A DNA stretch of 24,559 bases from UBA2658 sp964617335 (GTDB lineage Bacteria; Bacillota; Clostridia; Oscillospirales; Oscillospiraceae). Positions within the stretch are counted from its first letter, which is position 1. Every line of letters starts with the position of its first letter. The translations under genes and the position numbers were made by a program. The stretch covers positions 1 through 24,559 of the forward strand of contig CAZTXG010000027.1 of NCBI GenBank assembly GCA_964617335.1, given 5' to 3'. Positions 23,149-24,559 of the stretch are shown here, one piece after another. Under the pieces are notes generated by a model. That model had not been told where the DNA came from. It saw only the letters and a list, made by a program, of their open reading frames with translations, and made no database searches.

Positions 23149-24555
23149 ATGAGGTTTTTTAATTCGTTAACAATGAAAAAAGAGGACTTTGTCCCCATTG
23201 ATGAGGGCAAGGTGAAGATGTATGCCTGCGGACCTACGGTTTATAACTATATACACGTTGGAAACGCAAGGCCGATTATTATGTTTGATGTTTTGCGCAG
23301 GTATTTTGAGTATCGGGGCTATGAGGTGAACTTTGTTCAGAACTTTACCGATGTTGATGATAAAATAATTAAACGGGCAAATGAGGAAAATGTCAGCTCC
23401 CAGGAGATTTCTGAAAAATATATAGAGGAATATCTTAAAGACACCAAGGCTCTTGGGGTGCGTCCCGCCACTATTCAGCCTAAGGCAACGGAAAATATTT
23501 CTGAAATCATAGAGTTTATTGAGACACTTGTGGAAAAGGACTCGGCCTATGTATCCGGCGGAGATGTTTATTTTCGTACAGAGAGCTTTCCCGATTACGG
23601 AAAGCTGTCCCATCAGCCCCTTGAGGAGCTGCAGGCAGGGGCGAGGGTTGATGTTTCTGAGCAGAAGGAAAACCCCATGGACTTTGCCCTTTGGAAGGCA
23701 GCAAAGGCAGGCGAGCCTTCTTGGCCCTCTCCTTGGGGGGAGGGAAGACCCGGCTGGCATATTGAATGCAGCGCTATGAGCAGGCGGTATTTGGGTGATA
23801 CCATTGACATACACTGCGGAGGGCAGGACCTTGTTTTCCCCCATCATGAAAATGAAATTGCCCAGTCGGAGGCTGCCAGCGGACAAAAGTTTGTTAATTA
23901 CTGGCTGCACAACGGCTTTATAAGTGTTGACAACAAGAAAATGAGCAAGTCTCTTAATAACTTTTTTACAGTGCGTGAAGCGGCAAAGGTTTATGGCTAT
24001 GACTCAATTCGTATGTTTATGCTTATGAGTCATTACCGCAGTCCGTTAAATTATTCGGGAGAAATTCTTGAGCAGGCGAAAAGTGCTCTTGAGCGTTTGA
24101 GCACTGCCAGAAACAACTTTTCCTTCTATGAAGAAAATGGCGCGGAAGGGGAAATGAAGGAAAATGAAAGGGAGTTTGAGCAGCTAAGGATTCCTAAATA
24201 TCGTGAGAGATTTTGTGAGGTTATGGATGACGACCTTAATACTGCTGATGCTGTTGCGGTGATTTTTGAGTTTGTGAGGGAGGCAAATGCCCTTGTTAGC
24301 CCTGCTTCTGACCCTACAAAGGCCATTGCTGTTGCCTGCGGAAAGTTTTTTGACGAGCTGGCAGATGTTTTGGGGCTTCCTGTTTTGAAAGATGAAGAAG
24401 GGCCGGACGATGAAGTTTTGGCCCTGGTTGAGGCTAGACAAAAGGCCCGCAAAGAGAAGAACTTTGCCGAGGCTGACCGTATTCGTGATGAGCTTAAGGC
24501 CATGGGTATAGAGCTTAAGGATACGCCTCAGGGTGTGAAAATTATAAAAAGTTAA
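23149..24555 (+). CDS. cysS: Cysteinyl-tRNA synthetase
   Basis: Charges tRNA-Cys with cysteine. The class I signatures are present: HVGN (36-39, the HIGH motif) and KMSKS (264-268). Zinc ligands appear as Cys27 (ACGPTVYN), Cys207 (HIECSAMS), His232 and Glu236 (FPHHENE). The protein has 468 residues, close to the family norm, and is complete, ending four bases before the window edge. AAAGGAAGGG (23131-23140) lies 8 nt before the chosen ATG at 23149; an upstream in-frame ATG at 23074 lacks a site and adds 25 unrelated residues. It lies 86 nt after cysE, with no terminator visible between them, so both depend on the T-box. Confidence 0.97.
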   Translation: MRFFNSLTMKKEDFVPIDEGKVKMYACGPTVYNYIHVGNARPIIMFDVLRRYFEYRGYEVNFVQNFTDVDDKIIKRANEENVSSQEISEKYIEEYLKDTKALGVRPATIQPKATENISEIIEFIETLVEKDSAYVSGGDVYFRTESFPDYGKLSHQPLEELQAGARVDVSEQKENPMDFALWKAAKAGEPSWPSPWGEGRPGWHIECSAMSRRYLGDTIDIHCGGQDLVFPHHENEIAQSEAASGQKFVNYWLHNGFISVDNKKMSKSLNNFFTVREAAKVYGYDSIRMFMLMSHYRSPLNYSGEILEQAKSALERLSTARNNFSFYEENGAEGEMKENEREFEQLRIPKYRERFCEVMDDDLNTADAVAVIFEFVREANALVSPASDPTKAIAVACGKFFDELADVLGLPVLKDEEGPDDEVLALVEARQKARKEKNFAEADRIRDELKAMGIELKDTPQGVKIIKS

Positions 24556-24559
24556 TTTG

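Noticed and set aside
23167..23910. A 247-codon open frame opposite cysS
   Set aside because: It lies wholly inside intact cysS with no start signal and no family resemblance.

Overview
The window reads as a chromosomal segment of an anaerobic, low- to mid-GC Firmicute of the class Clostridia. Support comes from a single-chain pyruvate:ferredoxin oxidoreductase, an Asp23/FakA pair, a darA-holB-ricT cluster, a cysteine T-box ahead of cysE-cysS, strong GGAGG ribosome-binding sites and several TTG/GTG starts. The SLH-domain exported protein suggests a Gram-positive wall with SLH-anchored surface proteins. A precise genus cannot be read from the sequence. I see no transposase, phage gene, integrase, CRISPR array, tRNA or rRNA.

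Layout. 1-3025: an exported SLH / beta-repeat / L,D-transpeptidase protein is followed by a dCMP deaminase (comEB type) and a textbook terminator. 3231-6875 (minus): nifJ, with its own terminator. 7149-9462: a promoter and long leader, then the Asp23-family gene and fakA, ending at a bidirectional terminator. 9484-11976 (minus): promoter, darA-like c-di-AMP receptor, holB (delta prime) and ricT, the usual Firmicute order. 12008-12622 (minus): an Sfp-type phosphopantetheinyl transferase. 12704-22040 (plus): a long head-to-tail run of VCBS-repeat lipoprotein, OmpR-type regulator, sensor kinase, DUF1385 membrane protein, prmC, recA, recX, rimO and pgsA, with gaps of 30-97 nt and no convincing internal terminator. 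22064-24555: a sigma-A promoter, a cysteine T-box leader, cysE and cysS.

How the parts work together. Most of the window is housekeeping: DNA replication and repair (holB, recA, recX), translation quality (prmC, rimO, cysS), lipid metabolism (fakA, pgsA), RNA-processing control (ricT), c-di-AMP sensing (darA) and energy metabolism (nifJ). The cysteine module joins the committing step of cysteine synthesis to charging of tRNA-Cys under one tRNA-sensing leader. The less ordinary parts are the SLH/L,D-transpeptidase fusion, the lipoprotein plus two-component module with a palindrome beside its promoter, and the long basic tail on RicT. I did not find a clearly new multi-gene defence or mobile system.

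Several starts were moved inward from the longest open frame because the ribosome-binding site decides them: the SLH protein (168), nifJ (6875), Asp23 (7354), darA (11883), the response regulator (14161), pgsA (21495), cysE (22427) and cysS (23149).
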